5,347 nt of DNA from Caldilineaceae bacterium (GTDB taxonomy: Bacteria > Chloroflexota > Anaerolineae > Caldilineales > Caldilineaceae): contig JAPKMV010000293.1 of the NCBI GenBank assembly GCA_026645635.1, positions 1-5,347 of the forward strand, written 5' to 3'. The translations under genes were made by a program, and so were the position numbers. Of this stretch, positions 4,961-5,347 are shown piece after piece. The notes under the pieces are model-generated. The model was not told the origin of the DNA, made no database searches, and saw nothing but the letters and a program-made list of their open reading frames with translations. Positions within the stretch are counted from its first letter, which is position 1. The number at the start of each line of letters is the position of its first letter.

Positions 4961-5347
4961 GATTCCTGCTCGATACCCATGTCTGGCTGTGGAGTATCAT
5001 TGCGCCACAGAATATGACCTCGGCTACGTTGGCGGTAATCGGCGATAGTCAACACAGTCTGTATCTTTCACCGATCAGCGTCTGGGAAGCAATGCTGCTG
5101 ATTGAACGTGGCCGGATCGAGGTTGATACCCCGCCGGCAGACTGGCTACGCAATGCCTTGTCAATAACACCGGTTATAGAAGTTCCTTTGACGAACGCCA
5201 TCGCATTGCGTAGTCGCCTCATTGAATTACCACACCAAGATCCCGCCGATCGATTTATTGCCGCCACTGCGCTTGAATATGACCTCATCTTGATGACTGC
5301 CGATGGCTACCTGCTTGATCAGAAAAGCCTGACTGTCTGGAAGGTTG
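4957..5347 (+). CDS. PIN-domain ribonuclease toxin (VapC type), 3' end outside the window
   Basis: 130 residues are visible with no stop, so the gene continues past the window; PIN toxins of this type are about 125-140 residues, so only a few codons are probably missing. 'MRFLLDTHVWLW' (Asp6) is the classic first strand. 'SPISVWEAMLLIERGRI' gives Glu44, 'PHQDPADRFIAATALEYDL' gives Asp98, and 'LMTADGYLL' gives Asp116, the four acidic residues that bind the metal ion in the PIN nuclease site. All are intact, so the enzyme should be an active endoribonuclease against tRNA, rRNA or mRNA; its target cannot be predicted. The start ATG 4957 overlaps the antitoxin stop as ATGA and has no strong ribosome binding site of its own, so expression should depend on translation of the antitoxin gene. 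Confidence 0.92.
   Translation, partial: MRFLLDTHVWLWSIIAPQNMTSATLAVIGDSQHSLYLSPISVWEAMLLIERGRIEVDTPPADWLRNALSITPVIEVPLTNAIALRSRLIELPHQDPADRFIAATALEYDLILMTADGYLLDQKSLTVWKV

Noticed and set aside
5049..5288. Minus-strand 79-codon frame
   Set aside because: It lies opposite the PIN toxin, whose four catalytic acidic residues show which strand is coding.

Overview
The window reads as part of a GC-rich bacterial chromosome, most likely from a Chloroflexota (Chloroflexi) member or a similar filamentous, multicellular-type bacterium. This is inference from gene content: a caspase-family (C14) protease with a long C-terminal extension, an NBR1-type Ig-like domain joined to an N-acetylmuramidase domain, a C39-like peptidase with a small partner gene, and a PIN toxin-antitoxin pair. 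No ribosomal, tRNA or other lineage marker is present.

Layout. Positions 1-195 hold no convincing gene, only two small inverted repeats. On the plus strand follow a small unrecognised protein (196-567), which ends in a 'WRVPV...VDGATG' PepSY-like pattern, and an overlapping C39-like cysteine peptidase (524-898) that seems to have lost its C-terminal third. Converging on these, with only a 23-base gap, is a minus-strand caspase-family protein (start 2979, stop 922) with an intact His/Cys dyad. Upstream of it on the same strand is a 92-base, almost perfectly palindromic repeat (3021-3112). Before that comes a gene (4596 down to 3123) coding for an Ig-like NBR1 domain, an N-acetylmuramidase domain and two transmembrane helices. 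It is broken near 4014-4025, where the reading frame shifts and the first half of the muramidase domain, with the expected catalytic glutamate, is missing. Divergent from it, after 118 bases, is a plus-strand toxin-antitoxin pair: an 81-residue antitoxin-like protein (4715-4960) and a PIN-domain VapC-type RNase (from 4957) that runs off the window.

How it may work together. The muramidase/2TM gene and the caspase gene lie in tandem and may be co-transcribed. A membrane-anchored, wall-degrading effector next to a caspase suggests a regulated lysis or conflict system, but this copy of the muramidase gene looks dead, or is misassembled, while the caspase is intact. The C39-like gene also looks internally deleted, so either the locus is decaying or the assembly has collapsed at two points. 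Read mapping would separate these.
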